From assembly GCA_964464895.1 (NCBI GenBank), contig CAYXGY010000006.1, positions 27,761 to 91,760 on the forward strand: a stretch of DNA of 64,000 nucleotides. The letters run 5' to 3'. A program made the translations under genes and the position numbers. The stretch comes from Helicobacter_D sp964464895 (lineage in GTDB: Bacteria; Campylobacterota; Campylobacteria; Campylobacterales; Helicobacteraceae). Shown in pieces: positions 43,173 to 52,971 of this stretch (the stretch's first letter is position 1; every line of letters begins with the position of its first letter). The notes beneath the pieces are model-generated. The model saw only the letters and a program-made list of their open reading frames with translations. It was not told the origin of the DNA and did no database searches.

Positions 43173-45119
43173 ATGCTTGACAAGAGTGAATTAAACGAAT
43201 ATGCCCTAATGGCAAATTCCTTGCGTTTTCTTTGCGCGGATATGGTGCAAAATGCAAATAGCGGACACCCTGGTGCGCCGATGGGGCTAGCTGATATTGC
43301 GGTAGTGCTTGGCTTACATATTAGGCTCAATCCAAAGAATCCACAATGGATTAATCGTGATAGATTAGTCTTTAGTGGGGGACACGCAAGTGCGCTTGTC
43401 TATTCGTTGCTACATTTATGGGGCTTTGAAGTGAGTTTGGAAGATTTAAAGAGTTTTCGTAAATTGGGTTCTAAAACGCCCGGACACCCAGAATACCGAC
43501 ATACTCCCGGAGTGGAAATCACGACAGGACCGCTTGGGCAAGGAATTGCTAATGCAGTAGGTTTCGCAATGGCGGGCAAACTCGCTTCCTTTATGTTAGG
43601 GGAGGATTTGATTCATCACAAAGTCTATTGTTTGTGTGGCGATGGGGATTTAGAGGAGGGCATTTCTTATGAAGCAGCTTCTCTTGCGGGACATCATCGC
43701 CTGAACAATTTGATTTTGATTTATGATTCTAACAATATTACGATTGAGGGAGAATGTAATGTTGCGATGAGCGAAAATGTAAAAGTGCGGTTTGAATCAC
43801 AAAATTGGGAAGTCTTAACGATAGACGGACACGATTTTATGGAAATTGATGCCGCATTAGAGCGGGCAAGAGTTGTGAATAAGTCCGTATTGATTATCGC
43901 ACAAACACAAATTGCTAAGGGCTCTCTAAGTCTTTGTGGTTCGCATAAGGCGCACGGAGCACCTTTGGGAGTGGAGGAGATTTGCGCTTCAAAAGAACAT
44001 TTAGGATTCAATCCCAAAGAGCAGTTTTTTGTCTCAGAATCTTCTAGGATTCGGTTTAAAAATACTGCAGAATTAGGAGAATTAGCGAATCTTGAATGGG
44101 AGAAAGCATTTGAAAAAAGTGCTAAAAAGACACTTTTAGAAGAAATGCTAAAACCAAATTTTGACAAAATTGCTTATCCGAATTTTGAAGAACAAAAAGC
44201 AAGTGGTAAGGGAATCGCAACGCGTGCGAGTAATGGAATGATTCTCAATGCCATAGCACAAGCCTTACAAGGATTTATCGGTGGGAGTGCGGATTTAGCC
44301 CCCTCAAATAATACCGAGTTAAAAGGCAAGGGCGATTTCCCCAAAGGAAGCAATTTCCACTTTGGAATCCGAGAACACGCAATGGGTGCAATCAGCAATG
44401 CTCTTTCTAATTATGGGTTATTTTTACCTTTCTGTGCTACGTTTTTCGTCTTTAGTGATTATTTGTCCCCTAGTGTGCGCGTGGCAAGCTTGATGAAAAG
44501 CAAGGTTTTTTATATTTGGACGCACGATTCTATTGGAGTGGGAGAAGACGGAGCGACACACGAGCCTATTGAGCAATTAAGTCATTTTCGCGCTATGCCA
44601 AATCTCAATGTCTTTCGTCCTTGCGATGCGCTTGAAAATGTCGCGTGTTGGCAGGTTGCTTTTGAAGTGGAGGGACCTTGCGCCTTTGTTTTAAGTCGTC
44701 AAAATCTACCAATTTTTGAAAATGTGCGCAAGGAAAATGTGCGTAAGGGTGCATATCTGAAGTTTGCTTCTACGCTCAATCCCCAAAATCCACAAATCAC
44801 ATTCATAGCAAGTGGTAGTGAAGTAGAACTTGCACTCAAGAGTGCCAAAAAGTTAGAGCAAGACGGAATCGCAACGCAAGTAGTGAGTGCTCCGTGTTAT
44901 GATTTGTTTGCCCAAGAAAGCAAAGAATATCAAGATTCCTTGCTTAAAGGCAAAGTGATTGCCATTGAAGCAAGTCGTGGCTTGGAATGGTTTGCCTTTG
45001 CAAATAATGTCATAGGTATGTCTAGCTTTGGCGCAAGTGGCAAGGGAGAGGAATTATTCAAGCATTTTGGATTTAGTGTAGAAAATGTCGTTTCTATTGT
45101 CAAAAGCCATTTAGGATAG
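43173..45119 (+). CDS. tkt: Transketolase
   Basis: Transketolase moves two-carbon units in the non-oxidative pentose phosphate pathway. The 648 aa protein has 'NSGHPGAPMGLAD', the thiamine-diphosphate motif 'CGDGDLEEGISYEAA', 'DSNNITIEG' and the pyrimidine-domain 'GIREHAMGAISN'. The ATG at 43173 is chosen after AAGGAT; the longer frame from 43122 overlaps the hemerythrin gene. It lies 11 bases upstream of addB. Confidence 0.96.
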   Translation: MLDKSELNEYALMANSLRFLCADMVQNANSGHPGAPMGLADIAVVLGLHIRLNPKNPQWINRDRLVFSGGHASALVYSLLHLWGFEVSLEDLKSFRKLGSKTPGHPEYRHTPGVEITTGPLGQGIANAVGFAMAGKLASFMLGEDLIHHKVYCLCGDGDLEEGISYEAASLAGHHRLNNLILIYDSNNITIEGECNVAMSENVKVRFESQNWEVLTIDGHDFMEIDAALERARVVNKSVLIIAQTQIAKGSLSLCGSHKAHGAPLGVEEICASKEHLGFNPKEQFFVSESSRIRFKNTAELGELANLEWEKAFEKSAKKTLLEEMLKPNFDKIAYPNFEEQKASGKGIATRASNGMILNAIAQALQGFIGGSADLAPSNNTELKGKGDFPKGSNFHFGIREHAMGAISNALSNYGLFLPFCATFFVFSDYLSPSVRVASLMKSKVFYIWTHDSIGVGEDGATHEPIEQLSHFRAMPNLNVFRPCDALENVACWQVAFEVEGPCAFVLSRQNLPIFENVRKENVRKGAYLKFASTLNPQNPQITFIASGSEVELALKSAKKLEQDGIATQVVSAPCYDLFAQESKEYQDSLLKGKVIAIEASRGLEWFAFANNVIGMSSFGASGKGEELFKHFGFSVENVVSIVKSHLG

Positions 45120-45130
45120 AATTTAAGCAG

Positions 45131-47470
45131 GTGGAGAAATTTCATCTTTTTTCAAACACGCGTGCAATGAAACATTTTTTTGCACAAAATTATGCAGAGG
45201 GTTTTTTGCCAAGCGCAAAGAGCATTGCGGAATTTTTGGATCTTATCTTGAGGGTGGAACATAAGCGTAAGATTCCGCCTTTCTTGCGTCATTTTTATTT
45301 ATATCAAGCCATTCAAGCAAATTCTCAAAATACACAAAAACTAGGCAGTTTTGCTAAAAATTTCACGCAATTTTTACTCAATTCCCCCTTTTTCTTGAGA
45401 TTCTATGATGAATTATGCGCAGAATGTGTCTTAATAGAATCTTTAGAAAAGCTGGATATTTATGCTTTTTATGATGACCATTTAGCGGTTTTGAAAGCGG
45501 TTTTTAAGAGTTATCAAGAAATTTTAGCCAAGCATCAATTTTTTGATAAATACTTTTTAGAGGATTATCAAATCACTTTTGAATTATTAAAGGGATTTGA
45601 TGCAATTATCATTCATTTAGAGGGATTTTTGAGCCAATTTGAAATGCGAGTGTTTCATAGAATCGCAGAGCGTTTGCCCATTACTTTCAATCTCACTTTG
45701 GATTCTTTCAATCAAGAATATTATACAAAACTTTTTGGGCTCTCTTTAGAGCTAGGAATCTATGAGGTGGAGCTTTTTTGTGGTGAATTTAGTTGTAAAA
45801 AACTAGAATCGCAAGTGATTCATAATCCCCAGCAATTCCAAGTATTGGAGTTTCAAGACAAAATTGCAGAAATCGGAGGGATTTTTGCGCAGATTGATTT
45901 GTGGTTGGAGAAAGGAATCACACCAGAGCAAATTTGTATTGTTTTGCCAAATGAGGAGTTTGCCCAATATTTGAAACTTTTTGATAAGGCGAGAAACTTT
46001 AACTATGCAATGGGAAATGCTCTGAAAGAATGCACATTGTATCGGAATCTTAAAAGCTCTTTGCAGGGGAAAAACGAGTCAAATCCCCCAAATGAAGCCC
46101 TACAAGAGGAATGCAGGGAATCCCAAGATTCTATTGCGATTCCTAATTTTCAGAGTTTTGAGGAGTTCAAGGAGTTTTTGCAGAATTGGGAAGTAAATTC
46201 TAAGGAATCCCAAACAATCAAAGAAAAATTTTTAGAGGGTTTGGAGCAGTTTGACTTCGCCTTGAAATATTTAATGCCTCTTAGCGTGCAAGAACAAATT
46301 TTGGTTTTTTTAAATATGCTAGGAGAAGTAACGCTTGATGATATTGGGGGCGGACGCATTAGTGTAATGGGAATTTTAGAAACACGAGGAATCAGTTTTG
46401 ATTATCTGATTATCCCAGAATTTAATGCAGGAAATGTGCCAAGCCTTAAGGATAAGGATTTGTTTTTAAATACTGCGATTCGTGAAAAAGTAGGGTTGCC
46501 AACGAGAAAAAATCGTGAGAATTTGCAGAAACATTATTATGCGCAAATTTTGCAAAAAAGTTGCGAAGCACGGATTATGTGCCTCAATAATGACGAGGAT
46601 AAACCCTCTTTATTCTTGCTAGAAAATTCTATTTTTGGGCGCATACCTAATTTTAAGGCAAGCTTGAATTATGGCGAGTATTTTTTGAGTGGTAAGACGT
46701 TGAGTTATCAGGAATGCGAGATTATTGCACCCTTAGAAGTAGAATCTTTCAGTGCGACAAGTTTGCAGTGTTTTTTGACTTGCCCGCGTAAATATTATTA
46801 TCGTTATGTTTTGGGATTCAAGGAATTAGCAAGCAAGGGAGTGAATATCGGTAGCAAGATACACAATGCGTTAAAAGAAGTTTATTATAATGCCCAACAA
46901 TACGCAATGGATTCTATGTATCAAGAAGTTTGTGCGAGAATGGAGGAAAGTCATTCCGCCAAAGAATCTTTTGAGAGCGCGCTAGCCAAAAAATATTTAA
47001 AAAATTTTTTTGAAGCTGAGAAAAAGCGTTTAGAATATGGTTGGATTCCTTTTAGGTTTGAACAAGAGTTTAGTTTTAAATTATTGGGATTCCTCATTAA
47101 AGGACGCATAGATAGGATTGATAAAAGGGACGAGGAAGTCTTCGTGCTAGATTATAAATATAAGCGCAATTTAAAAGTGGAATCCAAAAATTATGCAAAA
47201 GCCTTAGATTTTCAATTGCCGCTTTACGCACTAGCAGTGCAGAAAGGCGCAATAGAATGTCTGGAAAATCCTAAACAAATCCAAGCAGGATTCTATGATT
47301 TATACAATGCCGAAATTCTATGCGAGCACGACTTAAATGCTAAAATTGAAACTTTGCACCATAAGCTAGAGGAGATTTCTAAAAACTCCAAAGAAGTGAA
47401 TTTTGTATTGACAAGCAAACGTGAGACTTGTCAATATTGTGATTTTATTTACCTTTGCAACCGCTATTAA
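45131..47470 (+). CDS. addB: AddB-like PD-(D/E)XK nuclease
   Basis: AddB partners AddA in recombinational repair. This 779 aa protein has a C-terminal nuclease domain with 'FSATSLQCFLTCPRKYYYRY', the catalytic 'GRIDRIDKR.....VLDYKYK' region and a terminal Cys set ('CQYCDFIYLC') that can hold an iron-sulfur cluster with 'CPRK'. The N-terminal half has no intact Walker A motif. It starts with GTG. Its 3' end overlaps the next, convergent gene by 26 bases. Confidence 0.85.
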   Translation: MEKFHLFSNTRAMKHFFAQNYAEGFLPSAKSIAEFLDLILRVEHKRKIPPFLRHFYLYQAIQANSQNTQKLGSFAKNFTQFLLNSPFFLRFYDELCAECVLIESLEKLDIYAFYDDHLAVLKAVFKSYQEILAKHQFFDKYFLEDYQITFELLKGFDAIIIHLEGFLSQFEMRVFHRIAERLPITFNLTLDSFNQEYYTKLFGLSLELGIYEVELFCGEFSCKKLESQVIHNPQQFQVLEFQDKIAEIGGIFAQIDLWLEKGITPEQICIVLPNEEFAQYLKLFDKARNFNYAMGNALKECTLYRNLKSSLQGKNESNPPNEALQEECRESQDSIAIPNFQSFEEFKEFLQNWEVNSKESQTIKEKFLEGLEQFDFALKYLMPLSVQEQILVFLNMLGEVTLDDIGGGRISVMGILETRGISFDYLIIPEFNAGNVPSLKDKDLFLNTAIREKVGLPTRKNRENLQKHYYAQILQKSCEARIMCLNNDEDKPSLFLLENSIFGRIPNFKASLNYGEYFLSGKTLSYQECEIIAPLEVESFSATSLQCFLTCPRKYYYRYVLGFKELASKGVNIGSKIHNALKEVYYNAQQYAMDSMYQEVCARMEESHSAKESFESALAKKYLKNFFEAEKKRLEYGWIPFRFEQEFSFKLLGFLIKGRIDRIDKRDEEVFVLDYKYKRNLKVESKNYAKALDFQLPLYALAVQKGAIECLENPKQIQAGFYDLYNAEILCEHDLNAKIETLHHKLEEISKNSKEVNFVLTSKRETCQYCDFIYLCNRY

Positions 47471-47948
47471 TTGCCTTGAAAACTCGGACAATGAAAAGCA
47501 AGGTTAAACTCACCATTAATGCCTTAAAGACATAAACAGATTGTGTGTGCATACTATCAAATGTGAGGTTTGCGATTGCTTCCTCGCCTAGATTTTGAGC
47601 ATATACGATATAAGGCGTGTAATAAAAAGTGAATAAAAAAATGAAAACAATGCTTAATAATCCTAAAATAGGAGCGATTCTAGCTCCACTAACGCGAAAG
47701 GAGAGAATCTCATAACAAAGGATAAAGAGGGCTAAAAGATTCAAAAGAATGTTGAGTTTGACAAAAATACTTGTCATTAAAAGCCCCGATTGGAATAAAG
47801 TCATCTCCAAATTTGGCACAATTGCAGGAGCACGAAAAATAGAGGGCGCACTCAAAGCTCCGCACGCAATGATTGCTCCAAGCGTTATGCCAATGAGGAG
47901 CAAATACAAGGCTAGAAAATAGGGTTGTAGTTTCAAAAGGTTTCGCAT
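47445..47948 (-). CDS. DUF4149-like membrane protein
   Basis: This 167 aa protein has about four membrane helices, including 'YFLALYLLLIGITLGAIIA' near the N-terminus and 'VYVFKALMVSLTLLFIVRVF' near the C-terminus. The 'GA...APSIF' segment after helix 1 and a later 'MH..S..V..' stretch recall DUF4149. Function unknown. It is 59 bases downstream of eptA on the same strand and convergent with addB. Confidence 0.6.
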   Translation of the reverse strand: MRNLLKLQPYFLALYLLLIGITLGAIIACGALSAPSIFRAPAIVPNLEMTLFQSGLLMTSIFVKLNILLNLLALFILCYEILSFRVSGARIAPILGLLSIVFIFLFTFYYTPYIVYAQNLGEEAIANLTFDSMHTQSVYVFKALMVSLTLLFIVRVFKAINSGCKGK

Positions 47949-48007
47949 AAAAATCCTTAAAATTTTTGCAAATTATAGCAAAAGATTTGAATTTACTCTC
48001 ATTCCTT

Positions 48008-49610
48008 TTAGGAAGGATTGGTCGCAAAAATATCCAAATCTTGCTCATAAAGATGCGTCTCTACATTAAAGAATCCAAGCAAGGTATGGAAAAGATTGTC
48101 GTGGGAATATTTTTTGTTTTGATTGGCTTTTGCAAGATTGTTTAGTAGAGAATCATTGCTCCAAAACATCATCGGGATATGGATTTGAGTTTTGGGAGCA
48201 AATGTATAAGGCATTCCGTGCAGATAGATTCCATTTTCTCCTAAACTTTCGCCGTGGTCTGATAAATAGAGTAAAGAACTTTTATAATCCTTTAGTTCTG
48301 ATAATTCTTTGATGAGGTTGTGCAAAATATAGTCTGTATAAAGAAGTGTGTTATCATAAGCGTTATAGATTTCTTCACTAGAGCATAAAGAGAGGTTGTT
48401 GGTTTCACAAGTGGGGAGGAATTTTTTAAACTCTTTGGGAACTCTTTTGTAATAAGCTGGTCCGTGAGAACCTTGCAAGTGGAGAACAATCAAGCGATGA
48501 TTATCATTTAATGTTTTTAGTCTTTCCTTGACTTCTTGGATTAAAAACGCATCGTAATCTTGTGTGAAAAATGAAGAATCCTCTAATCTCTTGCTGATGG
48601 CATAATCTTTTCCAGAGTTGTTATCAAGCCAAGTAATTGTAACTCCAGCTTTGTTTAGAATATCCAAAATATTTTCTTGAAATTCATTTGTGTTATATTT
48701 AGATTGCGTAGAGTAAGAAAACATACAAGGTAAAGAAACTGCAGTAGAAGTCGCGCAGGCATAAGTGTTGGGGAAGAAAATTATGTCCGGATTAGAGGAG
48801 GTGTAGAAGTTGGTGTGGTTTTTGGTATAGCCATTGAGTGAGAAATTTTCTGCTCTTGCAGTCTCTCCTATGACGAGTAGAAGCAGATTCTTATCCATTG
48901 GGTTTTTGAGTGAAGCATCAGGGGAGAGTATTGCAAGTTTCCTTTGGGAATTGGATTTGAGTTGAATCAGTTTTTGCGCGCTATATATTTGATAAAAGGG
49001 CGTATTAAACACGCGCATTGTTTTGAAATTGCGCGCAAATGGCAGAAGTGTTTTAGAGAATGAAGCAAAAATTATCACAACAAGGCTTAAGGAAATAAAA
49101 ATTGTCATACACTTAACCATAAGGTGTTTTTTGAGACTATAAAATTCAATTTGTGCTTTAAAAACAAGGAGTAGAGGCAAACAAATCAAAAACAAAAAAG
49201 AAACCAAAAAGGGGATAGAGAGTAATTCCTTGACTTCTCTTGCGTCTGTTTTGAGGGCATTATCAAGTATTTGATAGTCAATGGGGATTCCATAAGCATT
49301 CATAAAATATTGACTGACACCAGCAATCAAAATCAAGCAGCTTAATAAAATCTTGGTTGCATAAGGGATAAACAATAGGGCAAGAAACCATACCATAAAG
49401 CAAAAATAAAGGAGAGGAAACAAAAGAAAGAGAGAAGTATCTCCTTGAGAGTTTAGGTTCTCATAAATATAAGAGAATAACTTAAAATTAATACAAGTCA
49501 AGAATAGAGAGGATAAAAGTACAAAAGCGAGCCAAGAGATTTTGAAAGTTTGCCTGGGATTGGAAAAAGATAAAAAGAGAGAAAATGCGCTATGAAATGC
49601 TAGGTTTGTC

Positions 49611-49634
<24 letters not shown>
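48008..49634 (-). CDS. eptA: EptA-type phosphoethanolamine transferase, out of frame at a G/C tract
   Basis: EptA/EptC adds phosphoethanolamine to lipid A and, in Campylobacter, to the flagellar rod, giving polymyxin resistance. The protein has five N-terminal membrane helices, then the catalytic domain with 'VIGETARAENFSLNGY', nucleophile Thr region 'CATSTAVSLPCMFS' and 'YLSDHGESLGENG'. The frame is open through the C tract to 'NLAFHSAFSLF'. The ATG at 49634 ('MGIY' then Pro codons) is out of frame because the tract has 13 C; 12 or 15 would join them. A better start with AAGGA is at 49808, across a suspect duplicate. Confidence 0.85.
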
Positions 49635-49808
<174 letters not shown>

Positions 49809-49984
49809 ATTTTTCCTTTTAGATTATTGTTGAGTTTGGAATTATAAATACGTTTTGTTAATGGAGTGTAAATATATTTTTAGATTTGACGAATCTCTTT
49901 ACTATGTGCATAATTTAAGATTAAAAATGTTTTAGGAATTGCGGTTGTTTGTATGGATTGTCAATTTGTGATTCTAATCTTAGA

Positions 49985-49990
49985 TATAAT
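49985..49990 (+). promoter_or_regulatory. Candidate -10 box for the DUF2130 gene
   Basis: TATAAT lies 22 bases before the ATG at 50013, with AGGAG between them. The rest of 49809-50012 is AT-rich and holds no recognisable gene. Confidence 0.5.
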
Positions 49991-50012
49991 TCGTATCTCA
50001 ATAGGAGAAAAA

Positions 50013-51272
50013 ATGAATCAAGAAAATAGTATTAAATGTCCAAATTGTGGTGTAAAAATTGATGTGCAAGCAATTGTATATCATCAGATTGAGCAAAGGA
50101 TTCATCAAGAAAACTTAGAGGTTAAAAAACAATTTGAAGTAGAGCTAGCACAAAAACGCAATGAATACAAAAAAGCCTTTGACACCTTAAAAGCAGAACA
50201 AGAATCTTTTGAAAAACGGATTGAGCAAGCGACCAAGGAATCTTTAAGGCAAGAGCGAAAAAAGCTTGAGGATTCCCTCAAACAAGAAATGACGCAAGAA
50301 TATCAAGAAGCAATGATGAAAATGAAAAAAGAGCTGGAGGAGAAATCTAATCAAGTCAAAGAATTGAATCTAAGCAAAGTAGAAATTGAGCAATTAAAGC
50401 GAGAGAAAGAGGAGATAGAATCTAGGGTGAAAGCCCAAGAGCAAGAACGTTTGACAAAAGAAATGGCAAACTTTAAAGAAAAAGTGCATAAAGAAATAGA
50501 AGCACAAAATGAGCTACGATTCAAAGAAAAAGAACAGCAGCTAGAAATGCTTAAAAAACAACTCCAAGAAGCGCAACGCAAAGTAGAGGTAGGCTCGCAA
50601 CAGCTACAAGGTGAGGTGCAAGAATTAGCAATTGAGGAATATTTACGTGCCCAATTTCCTTTGGACGATATTTCAGAAATCAAAAAGGGTGCGTATGGTG
50701 GAGATTGCGTGCAGGTTGTGCATACAAGGGAAATACAAAATTGTGGAAAAGTTTATTATGAAAGCAAACGCACAAAAGAGTTTCAACGCGTATGGATTGA
50801 GAAATTTAAAGCGGATATGTGCAAAGCAGGCGCAGATGTGGGCGTGATTGTCAGTGAGGCAATGCCAAAGGAGCTAGAGCGAATGGGGCTATTAGAGGGA
50901 ATATGGATTTGCACTTTTGAGGAGTTTAAAGCCTTGTGTGCGGTTTTGAGAGAGGGTGTGATTCAAGTGAAAATTGCACAAAAATCCCAAGAAAATAAGC
51001 AAGATAAAATGAGTCTGCTCTATCATTATCTCACGAGTTCAGAGTTTAAAATGCAAATGGAAGCCATTGTGGAGGGATTCGTGCAAATGCAAAGTGATTT
51101 GGATTCCGAAAAACGCGCAGTGCAAAGGCTATGGAAACAACGTGAAAAGCAAATCCAAAAGGTGCTTGAAAATACGATTGGTATGTATGGCTCTCTCAAA
51201 GGAATTGCGGGAAATGCGATTGAGAATGTCAAGGCATTAGAACTTTCCTCTAGTGAGGCTTTGGAGGAGTGA
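50013..51272 (+). CDS. DUF2130 coiled-coil protein
   Basis: This 419 aa protein begins with a zinc-knuckle-like 'KCPNCGVKIDVQ', followed by a long charged coiled coil (about residues 30-215) and a C-terminal DUF2130 domain ('EEYLRAQFPLDDISEIKKGA', 'YESKRTKEFQRVWIEKFKAD'). That domain resembles restriction-endonuclease-like folds ('YYESKRTK' core). The role is unknown. ATG 50013 is chosen because of AGGAG; the frame is open back to 49953. It converges on ung with a 5-base gap. Confidence 0.8.
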   Translation: MNQENSIKCPNCGVKIDVQAIVYHQIEQRIHQENLEVKKQFEVELAQKRNEYKKAFDTLKAEQESFEKRIEQATKESLRQERKKLEDSLKQEMTQEYQEAMMKMKKELEEKSNQVKELNLSKVEIEQLKREKEEIESRVKAQEQERLTKEMANFKEKVHKEIEAQNELRFKEKEQQLEMLKKQLQEAQRKVEVGSQQLQGEVQELAIEEYLRAQFPLDDISEIKKGAYGGDCVQVVHTREIQNCGKVYYESKRTKEFQRVWIEKFKADMCKAGADVGVIVSEAMPKELERMGLLEGIWICTFEEFKALCAVLREGVIQVKIAQKSQENKQDKMSLLYHYLTSSEFKMQMEAIVEGFVQMQSDLDSEKRAVQRLWKQREKQIQKVLENTIGMYGSLKGIAGNAIENVKALELSSSEALEE

Positions 51273-51277
51273 GAGGC

Positions 51278-51970
51278 TTAATTGAGATTCCAATTAATCG
51301 GTGTTTTGCCGAGTTGTTGTAGAATCGCATTGGTTTTTGAGAAATGACGACAGCCTAAAAACCCACTACGCGCCAAAGGCGAGGGGTGTGCTGCTTCGAG
51401 GATAAAGTGTTTTTGGGAGTCAATCAAGGCTTTTTTGGCTTTGGCGTAATTCCCCCATAGCAAAAACACGATTCCCTCACAACGCACATTGATTTGACGA
51501 ATCACAGCATCGGTGAAATGCTGCCAGCCAAAATGCTGATGGGAGGCGGGTTTCCCAGATTCTACACTCAAAATACTATTGAGCAGCAAAACCCCTTCAC
51601 GTGCCCAAGAGCTCAAATCTCCATTGGGGCTAGGAGGGATTCCCAAATCCATTTGCAACTCTTTATAAATATTTTGCAAAGAGGGAGGGATTCGCACTCC
51701 ACTAGGCACAGAAAAAGATAATCCCATTGCTTGATGCGGTTGGTGGTAGGGGTCTTGCCCTAAGAGCACAACCTTTAACTTGTCAAAGGGCGTGAGGTTA
51801 AACGCATTGAAAATGAGTTTGGCGGGGGGATAAAGAATCGCACCTTGTGCTTTAGCGGCAAGATAGTATTGTTTGATTTCTGCAAAATAGGGTGATAAAA
51901 ATTCATCTTTTAAAATTTCTTTCCAGCTTGGTTCAATTTTAATGTTTTCAAGTTTGACTTGCGATTCCAT
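51278..51970 (-). CDS. ung: Uracil-DNA glycosylase
   Basis: Ung removes uracil from DNA. The 230 aa family-1 enzyme has the water-activating loop 'GQDPYHQPHQAMGLSFSV', the uracil-binding 'LLLNSILSVE' and the DNA-minor-groove loop 'HPSPLARSGF'. Length is normal. It is the last gene of a minus-strand run from rppH, each gene within about 15 bases of the next. Confidence 0.97.
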   Translation of the reverse strand: MESQVKLENIKIEPSWKEILKDEFLSPYFAEIKQYYLAAKAQGAILYPPAKLIFNAFNLTPFDKLKVVLLGQDPYHQPHQAMGLSFSVPSGVRIPPSLQNIYKELQMDLGIPPSPNGDLSSWAREGVLLLNSILSVESGKPASHQHFGWQHFTDAVIRQINVRCEGIVFLLWGNYAKAKKALIDSQKHFILEAAHPSPLARSGFLGCRHFSKTNAILQQLGKTPINWNLN

Positions 51971-51982
51971 TGTTTTCCTTAT

Positions 51983-52963
51983 TTAAGTCCGGCGATTATC
52001 ACGCATAATTGCATTAAAACGTTGCAATAAAATAGGGTTGCTTGAAATATCAAAATTCCCAATAATGCGCGCTACATCTCGTTCGTCTAGCACACTAAGT
52101 GCTTCTTTTAACATCATCGCAAAGGCGAGTTCATCTTCGCTTAGGATAATTTCACCAAACTTTTTAGTGTATTGTTTGATGAGGGCTTTTTCTTCTCTTT
52201 CTCTATCTCTATCCTCAATCAAAACGCGTTCAATATGGGAGAGTACTTGGAATTTTTTCGCTTTGAGTGCAGGGCGAGTGTAGGCTTTGGTCAAAGCCAT
52301 AATGCGCTCAATAATATCATTTTTTTCTTCCTCATTTTCGTAAAATTCTTCATAGTTTTCGTACATAGAATCGGGGAAATAATCACGGATAATATCATAT
52401 TTTGTTAGTGCGATTCTGCTTAAACGTTCTTGATTGTTTTGGGCACTCATACTCGCAATGCTTTCGCGCAAGAAGTTAATATCCTCGCGTCTATCTCCAT
52501 AGAATTTTAATTGCTCAAATCGTTCTTCTGCGGGATAAAATTCACATAATTTTTCAATTCTGTCTAAAAGAATCTCTTGATAAGAACGATAAGCAACCTC
52601 TGTAATTTGCGTCATTTGTTTGTATTGTTTATCGCTAGATTGAGAGAGCACAAGCTCTATGGCTTCGTTTAAATCATATTTTTCGAAAATCTTTTCTATT
52701 GCGTCATAAAGAATCGCAAAATTCACTTCCTCTACAGAAATTGCGTGATAGACTATTTCTATTTCTCGTTCAATGTAATTGGTATCGTCTTCTGGAATGA
52801 TTTCGGATTCTTTATCCGCACGTAAGGCGTTCATATAGTTCATAATGCGCTCTTTGCTTGCTTTTTTGAAAAGTTTAGCAAGGTCTGCCATTGTCATACT
52901 TTCAAGTTTTTCTTTTGAGTGCCCGTGTTGGCTTAATTGCCAAATAATCTCGCGTCTGTTCAT
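51983..52963 (-). CDS. Conserved hypothetical charged protein
   Basis: This 326 aa protein has no membrane segment and is rich in Glu, Lys and Arg. Its N-terminal 45 residues ('REIIWQLSQHGHSKEKLESM', 'DLAKLFKKASKERIMNYM') look like a small helix-turn-helix or SAP-like unit; the rest is mostly helical. I do not recognise a family. It lies between ung and folP, where H. pylori has conserved unknown genes near HP1232-HP1233. A role in the nearby DNA-replication/repair set is only suggested by position. Confidence 0.55.
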   Translation of the reverse strand: MNRREIIWQLSQHGHSKEKLESMTMADLAKLFKKASKERIMNYMNALRADKESEIIPEDDTNYIEREIEIVYHAISVEEVNFAILYDAIEKIFEKYDLNEAIELVLSQSSDKQYKQMTQITEVAYRSYQEILLDRIEKLCEFYPAEERFEQLKFYGDRREDINFLRESIASMSAQNNQERLSRIALTKYDIIRDYFPDSMYENYEEFYENEEEKNDIIERIMALTKAYTRPALKAKKFQVLSHIERVLIEDRDREREEKALIKQYTKKFGEIILSEDELAFAMMLKEALSVLDERDVARIIGNFDISSNPILLQRFNAIMRDNRRT

Positions 52964-52971
52964 TTACTGCC